DNA of 64,000 bases from Entomortierella parvispora (GCA_963573315.1 OY752146.1:496001-560000); one strand, 5' to 3'. Positions 1-11,849 are shown, numbered from the stretch's first letter. Notes: generated by a model not told the origin, from the letters alone. Numbers and translations: made by a program.

Positions 1-3000
1 ATCTGCAGTCTCAGTCCGGGGTATGGGTTGGAAAGTTGGACCTCCATGTCGAAAATGCCATCAGTGGCTGTCGTTGGAAGCACCTTTGGAGTCCAAACTG
101 GAGTGTAAGGAGGAACCAAGTTCGTTGGAGTTTGCATGTTAACATAGACAGAGGTTCTCAGATCAAGCAATCCGGCTGACAAAGCAACGTTTGACGAGGT
201 ACCGGGGTATCCGTAAAGATAAGCGGTGACGGGCTGACTGAACATGATTGTAGAAAACGTCGAGCTGGCAGGGTACAGGCCTTGGTCCATATCCAACTCT
301 GATATGACAACATTATCCCCGGGAGCCAGAATCAGGTTTTGGAGGCTCGCAACGCCGATCTGATTCGCTGGGGTATAGTCCATTCCTGCATACAGGCTCA
401 TGTTCCCAATGTTCAGTGTGAGCTTGCTGGGGTTGTGAATGTTCATCTCAGTGAACGCTTGCAAAATGAGACCATTGGCACCAAAGGAGATGGCGATGTC
501 CGGAAAAGCGACGAATGTAATGTTCTGGAGACCTTGAAGACCGTCCAAGTTTGTCGTGATATCCAATGCAATGCCTTTGACCTCGATTGTACCGAGAGAA
601 CTCAAGTCCAGCTTAGCATTTGCGGTCCCTTTCAGACCGAGCGAGTATTGTGTGGTATTGGTCAATTCACCAATAAATTGTTCGTAGATCGCGTGTGATC
701 CATCGGAGACGACAAGGGTTCCATTGTCTGGTGTTGTGCATGTCACGCTGTTTCCGGTGGCGACTGCGGGGGCGTAATCAGTGCTCAACAATCCAACCTC
801 TTGTCCATGCTGATCGAGGACCATGACGTTCTGACTCAACGCGATAACAGGCGCTCCATTTTTGAAGGGAAGATTGGTAACTGCTGTGATGGTCGAAATG
901 GCACCAGGTGACCACGTGCAGCTATCGCATGAAAAGTCCATAGTCATGGCATCAATGCTCACGCTCTCAATTGGCGGGTCCGTCAGAGGAGGCAGAGAAG
1001 TCGACAAAAGCAGAGACTTGATGGCAGTATCGAGCCACGAGATGCCTGGTGCGCCAACACCTTGAGCCTGCAATGGCGTGGCTACTCCTGTCACTGCGTT
1101 GGTGAAGATTCCTTCAAGGTAAGGAACCATGTTTCCATTGCCGGCCGCGATGGTAGCATTCAATGAAAAGTCGGAGCTCGAATGGGGAATGAGCGTCAGG
1201 CCAGCTGCAACTGCTGGTCCGAGGACTGTGCCTTGAAACTCGGTGTTAAACTGCGACAATGGGATGGTCATGCCGATTGTTGAGGGGTTGTCGATCGTGG
1301 CGCCAATAAGCATGTGGAGTCCGACGTCATCGATCGACTCGATCACGTATCCGGGATTCAAGACGAGACCAGCCAGCTTGTTGAAACCATCGAGCGTGAC
1401 AGTCTTGGTCATGGACACACCGGGGATCGGGACGCCCATGGCATTCACAACCACATCTGTAGTCGATATTGTCCAGTCAAACTGCGCATTGTTGAGGGCA
1501 AACACTGTGAATTCAGTGTAGGCGTCAATGTCCGAGATAGTAAACTCAACTCCAGTCAAATTAAGAGTAGCACCCTCATCGGCAGTGGCAGTGACCGTGG
1601 GCATCATCATCGAACCAATGGTCTTGCCGCCATAGGCAACGGCAACAGGGCTGGGGAACACAATCTGGGCATCCAGTGGACCAGTGTTGGCGATAGCACC
1701 GTTGATGTCGGTCTGGAAGCTGGTGTCTGAAGGCGAGATAAGCTTAATGGATTCAAACTGAAGGACGGATCCATCAACCAAGACTTGAGCAATAGGGGTG
1801 CCGACAATGGGAATCAGCTTCAACAAGGAGGCATCTGTGGCAGTGGCTACTCCAGTCTGAGTGTAAGGAATGGTGACTTGGTAATCTCCAACCTTGACGG
1901 TGGTAGTCATGGTGATGTCAACCTCGAGACCGGCCATGGCCTTTAGAGTGAAATCGGCAACATTGAATCCAACAAAGAGACTGGCTGGAGGCTTGCCACC
2001 GGACTGGAGTGAGATCAGACCATCAAAAGCAGCCGTGCTCATTCCATTCTTGATTGCCTGAGTGCGGATCAGGGTAATCAAGTCTGTGGGGTTGGTATTC
2101 ATGGTCAAGGCGGCGGTAATGGTTCCTTGGCCTACACCAGGTATCACAGGTGGAGTGGCAAAGGTCGACACTACAGTGCCAACCGAGACTCCGTTGTACG
2201 TGATCTGGGAATTAATCGAGAGAATGGTCATGGCAGGGACAAAGGGATTATTGACGGTGACAACAGTCTGAGCGAGACCATTGACGATCGTCGTGTTAAG
2301 AACTTCCAAGGATGCACCAGCAAGTAACTTGGACTGGAGACCAGGCATCTGGGTCTCGATGTTCAAAGCACCAAAGGCCAAGCTAAGAGAATCGACAGCG
2401 GTACTGGTAGGGGTGCCGGCAATGTTAACGGAGGCACCGGCGCCACTGGTATACAATGTCAGCAACTCAAGACCCTCGGGCGAGCTGGCAGGGTCAATGG
2501 TAGAGGTCGTGTTGACGGTGTTAGCACCTGGGACAATAGAGAGGTTGGGCATGGTCACAGTTCCGAGGTTGACGCCCTTGTACACTAAGGCCAAGATCAC
2601 ATCGCCAGCGCTGAGAGAGATCGACGAGGGATTGATAATGATGACAGTGATGGCCATGGTAAGACCTGTGGTGGTGCCGGACTCGACTTGGAGCGAGGTG
2701 ATGGTAGGAGCGGGGTTGGCAAGGCTCTGGAGACCACTCAATTGAGTCGAGGCATTGAAAGGGATATTAACCAGGTTGACGACACCGATAGAGGTGTTGG
2801 CATAGACCGATGCCTGACCGACTACATTGAATGGCAGATCAACACCAACAGTCAAGTCGCGATTGAAATCTTGAAAGGGTACCTCCGAGGCGGCAGGCAC
2901 CAAAAGCGGGGTGGCCAAGAGGTTGAAAGTCAAAGTACCAGCGGCCATGTTTGAGGTCGAGGGGTTGTAGGAAGAGTTGAGATTGGCGATGGTGACGCCT

Positions 3001-4496
3001 CCACGAGTCAAGGCGAACGAGTTGGAGACCTGCTGGAAGGAAATGTTAAAGTTAAATCCATCAGGGAGGCTGTAGTTGGCGAGGACACCGGTTGAGGTTG
3101 TGACGGGCGCATAGGCAGTGGGAGGAGTGAAGACCAGACCCAGGGCTCCGAGGTTCAAGGCCTTGATGAGCTGCAGAGGGACAGGGCTCTGAAGAGGGAC
3201 TGTCAGTTTGAGGCTCTTCACAGCATCCGATAGCCAGCCCAATTCGTTGACACCGTCCGGTTTGACATCCACACCGGTAGCCGTGGTGTTGGTGAGCTCA
3301 TTGCCAATGTACCGCGACATCATCTCGGAAGTGGCGGCGAGACCCGCGGTGGTGTTCTGAGGGATCAAGACTCCAGTCATACTCATTGTCTGAGGGCCAC
3401 GGGCCATGGTCAGGTTGGTCGAGGTAACATAGCCCATGAGCACATTTTTGTACGAGATGGCGAGGGTCAAGCTGCCCATGTACATTTGGATGGCCGAGGG
3501 GTTGTTGACGGTAGTGTCGATCTGGATGATGATTCCCTTGCCGTTGGGGTCGTCGCCGGGAAGCGAGAACTTGTCAATCTTGATGCCGTTGAGACCGTTG
3601 AAAGCTAAATCGAAAGGAAGGGTACCGGACAAAGGGGTTCGGAGTGTAAGTAGTTTGAAGCTAAAGTATAGACTGCCTAACTGCCTGGTATTGTTTTGCT
3701 TACCATTGACTGTGATATCTTTCTTCAAGTCCAAGTTCTTGACAGTGCGGCTCAAGGCATGGACGTTCAGTTTGCCTTCCAGGTGCCATACAAAGGTCTG
3801 AGCGTTGAGCATGTAGGACGAGAACTCGGTAAATCCAGAGGTATTGGTCACAGTGAAGCTGCTGGCGAGGTTGAGAGAACCATGGCCGCCACTAGGAAAG
3901 AAGGATCAACCATCATAGCGAGTTAATTTTTCAGCTCGTCAATAGGTAAAGTTCCAGTGCTGATTGGCGGGGATGGATGACTTACGATGCCTTGCTTGAG
4001 CCGGGGATCTGGGTGGTGCCAAGCTCAATGCCGTTCCATGATACAGTAACCTCACCGGGGAAAGAGATCTCCGCGGTGAAGGGTCCAGTGTTCTTCATGT
4101 CACCGACCATGGCAATGTCCATGGTGGAGGCAGTGGGATTGGTAATGTCCTATGGAAACAGGGATGGATATTAGCTCGTAAGAATGGAGTAATCTGTGGA
4201 TGAGGGATGTTCATTCCTCTGTTGTCAAAGTCATGGATGGGAACACTTCTTTCACTTACAATCTGGTTAAACTCGATGGTGGCCTTGTTCATCAAACTCT
4301 GGGCAATCTTGGGCATGATCACATACAGGCCGAGAAGAACGGCGACAATGGTGGCAATGATCAGGTTAGGGATGCAAAACATCCAGAACTTGCGCCTGCG
4401 ATAGAACTTTGGCGGGGAGGCCTGCTTCACATCCTCATACTCCTCAAACTCGTCCGGGTGGTGTTCCTCTTCATCATCGCGAATATCAAAAGCCAT
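1..4496 (-). CDS. DUF3712-domain single-pass membrane protein (Tag1-like), 3' end outside window
   Basis: Four exons are supported: 4496-4260, 4149-3986, 3891-3705 and 3604 to the window edge, all with GT-AG introns in matching phases (donors gtaagt, gtaagt, gtaagc). About 1,397 residues are visible. The N-terminus is acidic and cytosolic-like (residues 1-30), followed by a basic stretch YRRRK and one membrane span (about 39-60). The rest is a long Thr/Ser/Asn-rich, beta-strand-like region with many N-x-S/T sites and repeated NPS/NPF turns, as in fungal DUF3712 proteins; this family includes yeast Tag1, a vacuolar membrane protein involved in ending autophagy. The luminal or extracellular part would be large. 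No frameshift is seen over about 4.2 kb. The first ATG follows a pyrimidine-rich leader on the coding strand. Tag1 orthology is inference; the domain family is fairly sure. Confidence 0.85.
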
Positions 4497-4529
4497 GACG
4501 GAAACTGTACTGCTGGCACTGTTTAGACA

Positions 4530-4740
4530 CTAGGTGGTCCGCAGGTGGGGGGCGGCTATCGGCAAGAAAGACGAGAGGAAGGGTGATCGAGAAGAGAGAA
4601 AGATGGAAAGGCGGGGGAGGAAGGGAGGAGAAGAAGGTAACAGAGCACCGATGGAGACGAAGGGAAAGGGAGCGGAACAAAGAACGAGGTCTCGGCGGAA
4701 CAGGCGTAAGCAGGAGCGCAAACTGTCTTCTTATACTTGG
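4530..4740 (-). promoter_or_regulatory. pyrimidine-rich leader/core promoter of the DUF3712 gene
   Basis: The + strand is strongly purine-rich (runs such as ggaggaagggaggag around 4610-4640), so the coding strand is C/T-rich just upstream of the ATG at 4496. No TATA box is visible. Pyrimidine-rich leaders are common in fungal housekeeping promoters. The ORFs predicted here on both strands are low-complexity artefacts. Confidence 0.45.
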
Positions 4741-4749
4741 AATCTTGTT

Positions 4750-6030
4750 GTCGACGCTGTTTAGAGTGACTAATGGATATGGTTCCTCGCCTCTTGTCCA
4801 CTTGGACACCCAAACAGCCAAACAGCTCTTGTTCAAGCAAAGCCGTTGTAGAACAGCCAAATATGTTGCCCAATCGACTCACTTTTGTCCAAAACAATGC
4901 CTTCGAGAAATAGCCGACCGTGTTTGTCTTTGCTCTTTTGTCTTTGGTGTAGACGGAGCATCCACCCTGGTTTGCTTCGGATGAACACATTGAGAGCATG
5001 ATTGGACAGCTCTTCAGTGAAGTGGAGAAGAAAAAGACATATTTTATCCTTTGTTTGTTTCCAGACAGTACACATTGAGAGCACCACTGGTCTCTTTAAA
5101 AGAGAAAAGGAATACAGTAGACGAGCACAATGTCCTAAGGCAGAATACAGACAGTCGCTTGTTTCTTGTTTTGCCTGATGGGGCCAATGCATCCCGCCTA
5201 ATTCAGTTTCCTCGCACATACATGGTAATCCGTTGCTTTGCAGAATCCCAGAAGAGCTAAATTTGTCTAGAAAAATCCAGGTTGCATCGGTGGTAGTGCA
5301 CATCCAGGGTGTCCCTGCAAAGACATGCGGACGAGCACCCTCGCCCTCGTAAAAAATGAAAAAAGGGTCGAGTTCAACGCTTTGGCTTGCTGATGTGGAG
5401 AAATGTAAACGAATTTGTTGTGAGCAAAGGGCACAAGTGATCGAAAAGAGAGAGTTTTTTTGCGCTTCCTCTTTCTCCACAGGGGAGCTGACCTGAAGGT
5501 TTTTTGCGCACAAAAAAAAAAGGAAAGCTCTGCAGCTGCTTGTAGACTACACCTTGTGAACCTTGTGCAAGGGACATTTACCAGCAAACACTGGTCGTTT
5601 TGCCCTCCCGTGGCCAACGGAGTGCGTCTTGTAGGTCACACAAAGAAAATTTCAAGGGAACTGGCAAAACCTCGAGAGTCTGTGACACAATGTGGCGACT
5701 CGCCAGGTCCTCTTTCACGAGCCTGGATTCATCTGTTGACCTTCTGCTCTTTGCTTTGCCATCAGTGAAGATGCCAACAAGAAGAACGTTCCATGGGTCC
5801 ATGATTTGGGCCGAGGGCGAAGATTGTGAGCACGATCACGCTTTTGCGCATCACCCCTAACTTTCATCCTTCAATAAAACTTTTTTCCGATCGTTCCAGC
5901 TTCCTGTTTTCATCCTTTCCTCTTCCTCTCCACACATTGGACCCCCAGTCAAACTCCTGATCCCTGGTATGTAGCTTCTTTTCTACTGTCTGCTCACTTT
6001 TCTTTAGACTACACTCTTTCCTTTGTAGCC
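4750..6030. other. non-coding stretch, no gene recognised
   Basis: Several open frames of 60-226 codons cross this stretch on both strands, but none shows domain-like composition, a signal peptide or splice structure I trust. An aataaa sits near 5873 on the + strand, followed by C/T-rich sequence with splice-like signals (gtatgt near 5969, ttgtag near 6028), which could be a leader of the decayed unit that follows. Confidence 0.4.
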
Positions 6031-6039
6031 GGTCCTGTG

Positions 6040-6765
6040 GTGTCCATCACTTCGCGCAAGGTTTTCCTGGCACACAACAGCCTCCAACAATATCAAACTG
6101 GCATGAGCATGTTTTGTGGGGAGCGCGACTTGAGCGAGCGCGAAATAAAGAACGAGACTGACCCAAGAAGAACTAAACAGGAGTACTCATGAACCTCACT
6201 CAAGCGAGTCGCAATCGTGCTAAACTAGCTGTCCAATCTTCGGAGCCTCCCGGTGAACGACTTATCGCCAGCCTTCTCCTTGATCGGTAACGATATGACT
6301 TATTCCACAGTGTTCAACAGACTAGCCGCGACATCAAGTTCAATGTTAAGTATTATAGTATCATGATCCTGGCTACAAGGAGGCTCACGCGGGCAAAGTG
6401 GATACACTCGTTCCTGGAGGAGAGCACAAAACTGGGAGCCCGATTGGTAATTGTGGTACCATGGGCCATCTTTTCCTCATTGCGAATGATAGGGATGATT
6501 TCGAGGTGACGCATCACGAAGAGGCGCAGAAAAGTACCGCAACCTCACAGCGAGAACAACAGCAACCGCCTCCCGGTGGAAGCAGCGAATGCAACAATAA
6601 ATGTCGTTTGCCAACATTCTCTCACGTTCATTCTTGGGTCGAGATTTTGAGACGATCGAACAAACATTGCGTCCTTGGGATAGCTGGCTTGCGGCAGCCA
6701 GGCGTTAAAATTACGTCCTTCAGACTTATAAAGCAAAGTTCAAAAACTGTCATTCACATCAATTG
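6040..6765 (+). pseudogene. decayed protein-coding remnant, family not recognised
   Basis: Protein-like segments follow each other in changing frames: one reading PVVSITSRKVFLAHNSLQQY from about 6042, one with SNLRSLPVNDLSPAF near 6235, an open frame from about 6359 (YHDPGYKEAHAGK, later HHEEAQKST), and one reading ILSRSFLGRDFETIEQTLRP near 6620. Stops and frame changes separate them, so no intact product can be made. The order and hydrophilic composition suggest one ancestral gene on the + strand. I cannot assign a function. It could be a transposon-associated ORF, since the next recognisable feature is a retroelement fragment. Confidence 0.35.
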
Positions 6766-6779
6766 CGCTACCATTTCTT

Positions 6780-7740
6780 ATTCAAGTGTTCTGATTTTTT
6801 CTCCGACAGATGCTCCTGCCAATGTTCCATCTGGATCTGGGAAAAATAAAGTCAGCTTTGCAAAAGAACCCCTGTGCTACAGTACTCCCTGTTATTATTT
6901 TTATTGATCATAGTTTATCCTTTCAGATTCTCTTTGACCTGCTCTTTTTTTGATGTCTGTTGCCACCAGACCATCTTTCACTTACTGCACCTACCACCAA
7001 AAGCGCACTTTGACATTTGCAGGAGGATCCCACCTCAATGCTGCGAAACTCGGGATCGCAAATCATTGGTTAAAAGGATCAAACAAGAGAACGAAGAGGA
7101 CATCTCGCCCAGCCAAGGAGGTTGCCCAAGATTTATCCTTGCAAAGCTGACGCCAAGAAGAGTTCTTCGAAATAGGAGGGTGTAGGCTACATTATTCGAA
7201 TCAATTCAAATATGGACTCGCAGCTCTACATCCAGATGCTTGATGAAGACGTTTGAACTTCTATAGAACAGTGGGGGTACGAAGAAGGAATGTCGTCTTT
7301 CAACATGATAATGAGCCCAAGCATACCTCTGGCCCCACGGGACGGTTCCTTGAAAACAAGGGGCTCGCAAAAGATGAAGGCAGCATCCTGCTATTTTGAC
7401 CAACAATCTCTCGACCTGAATCCTCATTGAACACTTTTGGCATTATCGGGATCTTGGACATGGAGAAAAAACTGCCCTGAAACGACTCTAGAGTCCATTC
7501 CAGACAATTCAGTTTGAACCATATCCTCGGAATGCTGAATCCTTTGCCTTTTCTATGCATGTTGGATCAGTCTGCTCTTTTGCACTTCAATTTATGATTA
7601 AGATGGTGATCCAGTCCGTCCATGTTTTTCCATCACGAGGTCGAGATTCCTTATACTTGTGGAGAACCGCTGGAGGCCGTCCTGATTGTTCGTTGAGTCG
7701 ATGCTCTGTCGAAGAAGAGTATCAGTCCTGGCAGGTCCTT
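6780..7740. other. stretch without a supported gene
   Basis: The 6950-7150 interval contains a possible 3' splice site (tttgcag at about 7021) followed by 120 bp of open, basic sequence in two frames, which may be a last exon of the decayed unit upstream. The rest holds only short chance ORFs. I see no RNA gene or clear repeat. Confidence 0.35.
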
Positions 7741-7758
7741 AGATCAACAGAATGAAAT

Positions 7759-8760
7759 ATGAGCCAGGCCAAGAAAAAAAATCCCTTTCCAAGCAAGCTG
7801 TTTGCTTCTGTCACGTGGACCGACGAGCAGGCGGAGCAGCAGCCTTCAGGCTGCATTCCCTTAATTCAAACGCGCCATGTTTGCTCTGCTCCCCTCCTCC
7901 GCATCTTGGACCCCGACCTCATCGCCGTAGCCGACACTGATGCATCCGATTTCGCCATCGATGTAGTCTTGCTGCAGATGGACCGACAGGGCAATGCTCA
8001 TCCCATCGCATTCTCTTCCAGGAGGATGCAATCAGCAGAACGGAACTACCCCGCCCACATGCAGGAACTGACAGCGGTCATGCACGCTTCACGCACCTGG
8101 CGCTACTACCTCGACGGCACAATGTTCACTGTCAATACCGACCACGCCACCCTCATTGACTTTTAGTTCAAGCAAAGAGTCGACAACGTTGTGCCCAAAG
8201 CTCATTCTCCGCGACCGGACCATCGCGATCCCGACCCCGTTGAGCTGCACAACCTCAGTCTCTCCCTGTCCTCCTATATCAGCGACCACTTGTTGAGGAC
8301 TACAGCAATGACGCCCGTCTTGGACCCATCTCCAACGATTGTCTCCAAGGATAGATCGCCAATGGGAAAACGTTGCGTAACAACATCCTTTCCTTCGCTC
8401 GACATGGATCAATCTCCTTGGCCATCCCACACCAACTATCCCATCCTTCTCACCCTCTTGCATGACACGACTCTGTTGCTGCTGGACACTTTGGCTTTTG
8501 GACAACCTGCGCTTGTTGATATATATTCCACTATTCAGACCTAACTTGGCACCATGTACCTATGGTATGCGTAACATTTACGCCTTGGCATCACAGCATG
8601 GGTTTATCTTCAACACTCACCCTTACATCTTGGACACCTTCAGTCGACACTTGCCTTTACCTTTTTGCGCCAACACTTGCCTTTGAGCTATCACTTGCCC
8701 TTGCATCACATCTTGTGGCGAACCACTCATCTATCACATCAACCACCTTCCTTGTCACTT
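7759..8760 (+). mobile_element. Ty3/Gypsy retrotransposon fragment (RT-RNase H to integrase N-terminus), decayed
   Basis: The open part (7759-8166) carries the RNase H-like domain that follows reverse transcriptase in Ty3/Gypsy pol: APLLRILDPDLIAVADTDAS, then SDFAIDVVLLQ, PIAFSSRRM, ERNYPAHMQELTAV and TDHATL, with the expected D, E and D positions. A stop follows at 8164-8166. In other frames the sequence continues with a decayed form of the usual NVVADALSRRPD joint, and LLHDTT near 8454 matches the start of the integrase HHCC zinc-binding segment. Homology fades near 8760. No LTRs were found on either side, so this is an internal relic. Strong for family, weak for exact ends. Confidence 0.75.
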
Positions 8761-8769
8761 AATCAGGGC

Positions 8770-9330
8770 TATAGTCAATCACGATCAGTTCCCTTGTCGC
8801 CTAATTAGAGTTGAAATCCGCTTGCAAGTTCACTGGTGGCAAGCATTCTTAGGTAAGCTGTTCGTAAATGTCCCATGTCACATGGAAGTCTTGTCCTGAC
8901 AGGCGTGTCCTTCTTTAGGCCCAGCGTGGTTAACGGTTGATTCTGTGCCACGCCGACCGGGGAGAAGTAGCCGCAGGCAAGATAGTTTTCAGTCTCGATG
9001 CACGACATGCTCGTGTGGCCGGGTTGTCAGGTCCATGTGATGAATTCTTTGAACTCCAGCGGGGTTGATGAACGACCACTTTTGTCTTCGTATGTAATTC
9101 TCTTTCTGGACTACCTCTAACCATTTCTCAAGCTTTTCTAAACTGCACCACCCTCTCCCGCGCCCTCGATTTCAGTAACAATGTCCACCTCAAAGCAAGA
9201 CAGCCGACGGTATTAATTCACAAAAGCTGCACACCCAAGCTTTAGAGGAGGAGGAGGGTTTGGAAGAGCTGGATTCTTAACCACTCCTTACATGGGCACT
9301 TCGCTTTGAAAATAAGAGGGCACATTTCAT
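8770..9330. other. stretch without a supported gene
   Basis: Only short chance ORFs on both strands. The last 150 bp lie directly upstream of the Fanzor-like remnant and may hold decayed coding sequence of it, but no clear motif is visible. Confidence 0.35.
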
Positions 9331-9339
9331 ACACCGCGT

Positions 9340-9861
9340 TTGTCGAGACCCTCAACCTCAAAAATTCTCAACAGAGCCAAAGGTAGGGTATCGTTTTCAA
9401 TATTTTACGTCAATCGTAAATTGATCGAGGTCAGTCCCAGTCAACGCACGAATACTTGTGTTTCGCCAATCTTAGGGCGACGACCAGCGACCTCAACTTC
9501 GTGTGTGAATGAGAAGATTCTCATAGTTATTTTTGCAGGTGACGCCGGGACAGGGCAGGGCAGTCGCATCCGAGGACAAATGATTCGCGGGGGCAATGTT
9601 GTCTGGAGAAATCATATGCGATATTTGCCCGTATTGATGGCAGATGGATTCCATGCAACTATGACATGTCCCTTCTGTTGGCACCGGATTAAGTTTGGAC
9701 GTGTTAGCGTCCCGGATGGATTGATTCGGATTACGAAGAGGATTGTGCGTTGTACAAACTCATCTTGTGTTCCCCTAAAGGCAGGCTACGCCAGGCGTGG
9801 ATGAGATAGTAGCGCAGCACTAAACATATTGCTGAGAGGTGAGATGGAGGTGTAGTCAAGC
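9340..9861 (+). pseudogene. C-terminal remnant of a TnpB/Fanzor-like RuvC nuclease
   Basis: A single frame reads through a glycine-rich segment (IFAGDAGTGQGSRIRG), then RYLPVLMADGFHATMTCPFC and RIVRCTNSSC. This is a two-part zinc ribbon (CPFC plus C-x4-C) as found between RuvC-II and RuvC-III of TnpB-derived proteins. Directly after, in the frame broken by a TGA near 9801, comes DSSAALNILLRG, which matches the RuvC-III pattern D-x-x-A-A-x-N-I. The usual glutamate before the zinc ribbon (N-E-x-x-T-S) appears as D-G here, so catalysis would be lost even without the stop. The N-terminal part is missing. It is distinct in sequence from the XPG-Fanzor gene at 32-37 kb, so the window holds two lineages of these proteins. 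Confidence 0.55.
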
Positions 9862-9864
9862 GAC

Positions 9865-10720
9865 CGACAGATACCAGACGTCTTTAGCAGACACAGGCGA
9901 GCCAAGGTGCCAATCCTCAGATACGATGAATAGTAGTAGAAGCACGATGACAATAAATTGCGCAAAAAGATGGCACTTTGCAGAAACGGATAGGGTACAA
10001 AGTCGATCGAGAATGAGGCTTTATTATTGTTGGCCAGCCTTGGCATGGTTTGTGTATTATGCCACAAAGGCAAATGCGCGTCAATGTCTCTCGAGGTCTT
10101 GTCTCCGATGGTATCAGGCGACAAGGTTTCTAACCGGATTGCAATCTCAATAGCGACAAGACATCAACGATCCCAATTATCCTCCTTAATGCCAATTCCA
10201 AAGATCTTAACCGCTCCATCCAACACCCCCCTATAAGAGTTTTACGTCGTTATAGGCTGTGCCGCAGACGGAGAGCTTCCATGCACTAAAAAAAACAATC
10301 CAATAAAAGGCACGCATTCTATGACACATTTCATGGGGACTGGCGAGCCATGTATTTAGATCTTGTTGATACTTCTCTTGAACTTCTCTTGAACTTCAAC
10401 GTCTTATATTTCCGTGGCTAAAAGATTTATTCAATTGACCACTGTGGCACGACTGTTAAAGGATCGGCATCAAACTTGCGATTTGGGGAGGATCCCGAGG
10501 ATGTCACCAACAAGCGACATTTTCAATGAGGCGAAGGATGACACCCTGGCAGTGCAGTCAGGACTCGAATAGAGTGCACACAGACAAGACGGCACAGATG
10601 CCTCCAAGATCAAACATAAAAAATGGACACGACATGACACAACACCAGAGAGATTGTCGGCAGCATGTGTGGTGAATTTAAAGCACACGGTGCCTAAGGG
10701 TGACGCGATCTTCTGGTGTC
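9865..10720. other. intergenic stretch without a supported gene
   Basis: Nothing beyond short chance ORFs. The right end holds the 3' region and poly(A) signal of the cold-shock-domain gene on the minus strand. Confidence 0.4.
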
Positions 10721-10726
10721 CAATTC

Positions 10727-10732
10727 TTTATT
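10727..10732 (-). terminator. poly(A) signal AATAAA of the cold-shock-domain gene
   Basis: AATAAA on the minus strand about 110 bp downstream of the TAA stop at 10840, the usual distance for a 3' processing signal. Confidence 0.55.
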
Positions 10733-10839
10733 TTCGTCAGTTCCACTCTAGCGTTGGATATTTTTCTTGCCACAGACACAGCTTGTCTAGTAGTGCATAT
10801 ATATCCCTGACAAGTCGATCTCGGTTTAGACAGTATTCC

Positions 10840-11112
10840 TTACGGGATCGGAGTGACGTTTCTTGCTTCCGGACCTTTTGGACCTTGCACAATGTCGAAT
10901 TCGACATGTTGATTTTCCTTGAGCGTTATGAACCCCTGTGTCTTTATGTTGCTGAAATGAACAAATACATCCGGTCCTCCATCATCTGGCACAATGAATC
11001 CAAAGCCTTTTGCATCGTTAAACCACTTGACGGTGCCGGTCGCGCCCATGACTTGAGCAGAAACGAGTAATAAACCGAGCACACACAGAGCGATTGTATG
11101 ATAAAGTTGCAT
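10840..11112 (-). CDS. secreted cold-shock-domain protein
   Basis: An intact 90-residue protein in one exon. Residues 1-23 form a typical signal peptide ([20 protein letters not shown], cleavage expected after the Val-Met-Gly-Ala stretch). The remainder is a bacterial-size cold-shock domain starting at TGTVKWFN, with RNP1 KGFGFI, RNP2 VFVHF, the PDDGG loop and the C-terminal GPEARNV. Cold-shock domains bind single-stranded RNA/DNA inside cells; here the signal peptide would send the domain out of the cell. The residues around RNP1 closely match the csp22 region of bacterial cold-shock proteins that plants detect. No intron interrupts the coding sequence. A TATA box (11551-11559), a possible 5' UTR intron and a poly(A) signal support a real gene. 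Bacterial origin by transfer is possible but not shown. Role outside the cell is unknown. Confidence 0.88.
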   Translation of the reverse strand: MQLYHTIALCVLGLLLVSAQVMGATGTVKWFNDAKGFGFIVPDDGGPDVFVHFSNIKTQGFITLKENQHVEFDIVQGPKGPEARNVTPIP

Positions 11113-11157
11113 GGTGGGAATTTCAACGAAAAAATGTGTTGCTTATGACCTGATGGC

Positions 11158-11483
11158 TGCTATAGATGGAAGAAATATAAGATTGGTTAGAGAGACGCTC
11201 TTGAATAGAACCATCCGTAAATGATAGCAACAAATGAGGATTGCTTGTAATGAGTTAGGAATGCCAAGGAGGAACAGAGGTGCAAGAAAAAGGAAGAATT
11301 CTCATTGTACAAGAGTGATAGGATATCCTGACTCTGGGAAAGACACACAGTGTGATGATACCCGACCGCAACAGTCGACAGTTGTGAAGGATAGGTCAAG
11401 GGCAGTGATGAGGGAAAGACTGTAAAAATCGCAAAGATATACAATGGGGGAAGTGTATCATCTACAATCGGGTGAGCACTTAC
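11158..11483 (-). other. possible 5' UTR intron of the cold-shock-domain gene
   Basis: Reading on the minus strand, a strong donor CCAG/GTAAGT lies at 11483, about 70 bp downstream of the TATA box, and an acceptor ctatag ends near 11158, about 45 bp before the ATG. Other acceptors in between (tttttacag near 11420) are possible. Confidence 0.4.
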
Positions 11484-11550
11484 CTGGAAAAAAAAGGGGC
11501 GGATTTGAGCTTGGGAGACAGAAAGGCAGACAAGGCAGAGAAAATAGGGC

Positions 11551-11559
11551 CCTTTTATA
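11551..11559 (-). promoter_or_regulatory. TATA box (TATAAAAGG) of the cold-shock-domain gene
   Basis: Good TATA match on the coding strand, upstream of the proposed 5' UTR intron and immediately downstream of a pyrimidine-rich tract. Confidence 0.6.
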
Positions 11560-11599
11560 CAGAAGAGCAAGACGGCTTAACGCTGAGAATCGACACACA

Positions 11600-11835
11600 C
11601 TTGGGTCGGTTCGTCAACCTCAGGGTAGGGAAAAGCAAAAGCAAACAAAGGAAAGTACAGGGCAGGGAAAGAATGGGTAGGAAAAGAATGTGCAGGAACA
11701 GAAAGAGCATGAAATGGGCAGGGAAGAAAGGAACAGTGAGGAGATGCAGAATAGATGAGAACGTCAATTGATGGAGATGACCCACAAAGTTCTGGGGGTT
11801 CTGGGGATGCAAAAAAAAGGGGGTAGGGACGTCAA
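11600..11835 (-). repeat. pyrimidine-rich diverged array upstream of the cold-shock-domain gene
   Basis: The + strand is a run of units like ggaaaag, ggcagg and gcagaa with irregular 15-20 bp spacing; the coding strand is therefore CCCTGCC/TTTTCC/TTCTGCA-rich. The same kind of tract lies upstream of four other secreted-protein genes in this window. Confidence 0.5.
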
Positions 11836-11849
11836 TCGACTGCCCCGTC

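Noticed and set aside
339-4174. Many + strand ORFs across the DUF3712 gene
   Set aside because: They lie opposite a long continuous minus-strand coding frame with matching introns.
4833-5513. 226-codon minus-strand ORF
   Set aside because: No plausible ATG context, domain, signal peptide or splice support; composition looks random and other frames are equally open.
5267-5860. Overlapping ORFs on both strands around 5.3-5.9 kb
   Set aside because: Short, mutually overlapping, without protein-like features.
11444-11771. + strand ORFs rich in Arg/Lys/Gly
   Set aside because: They are translations of the purine-rich upstream array of the cold-shock gene.
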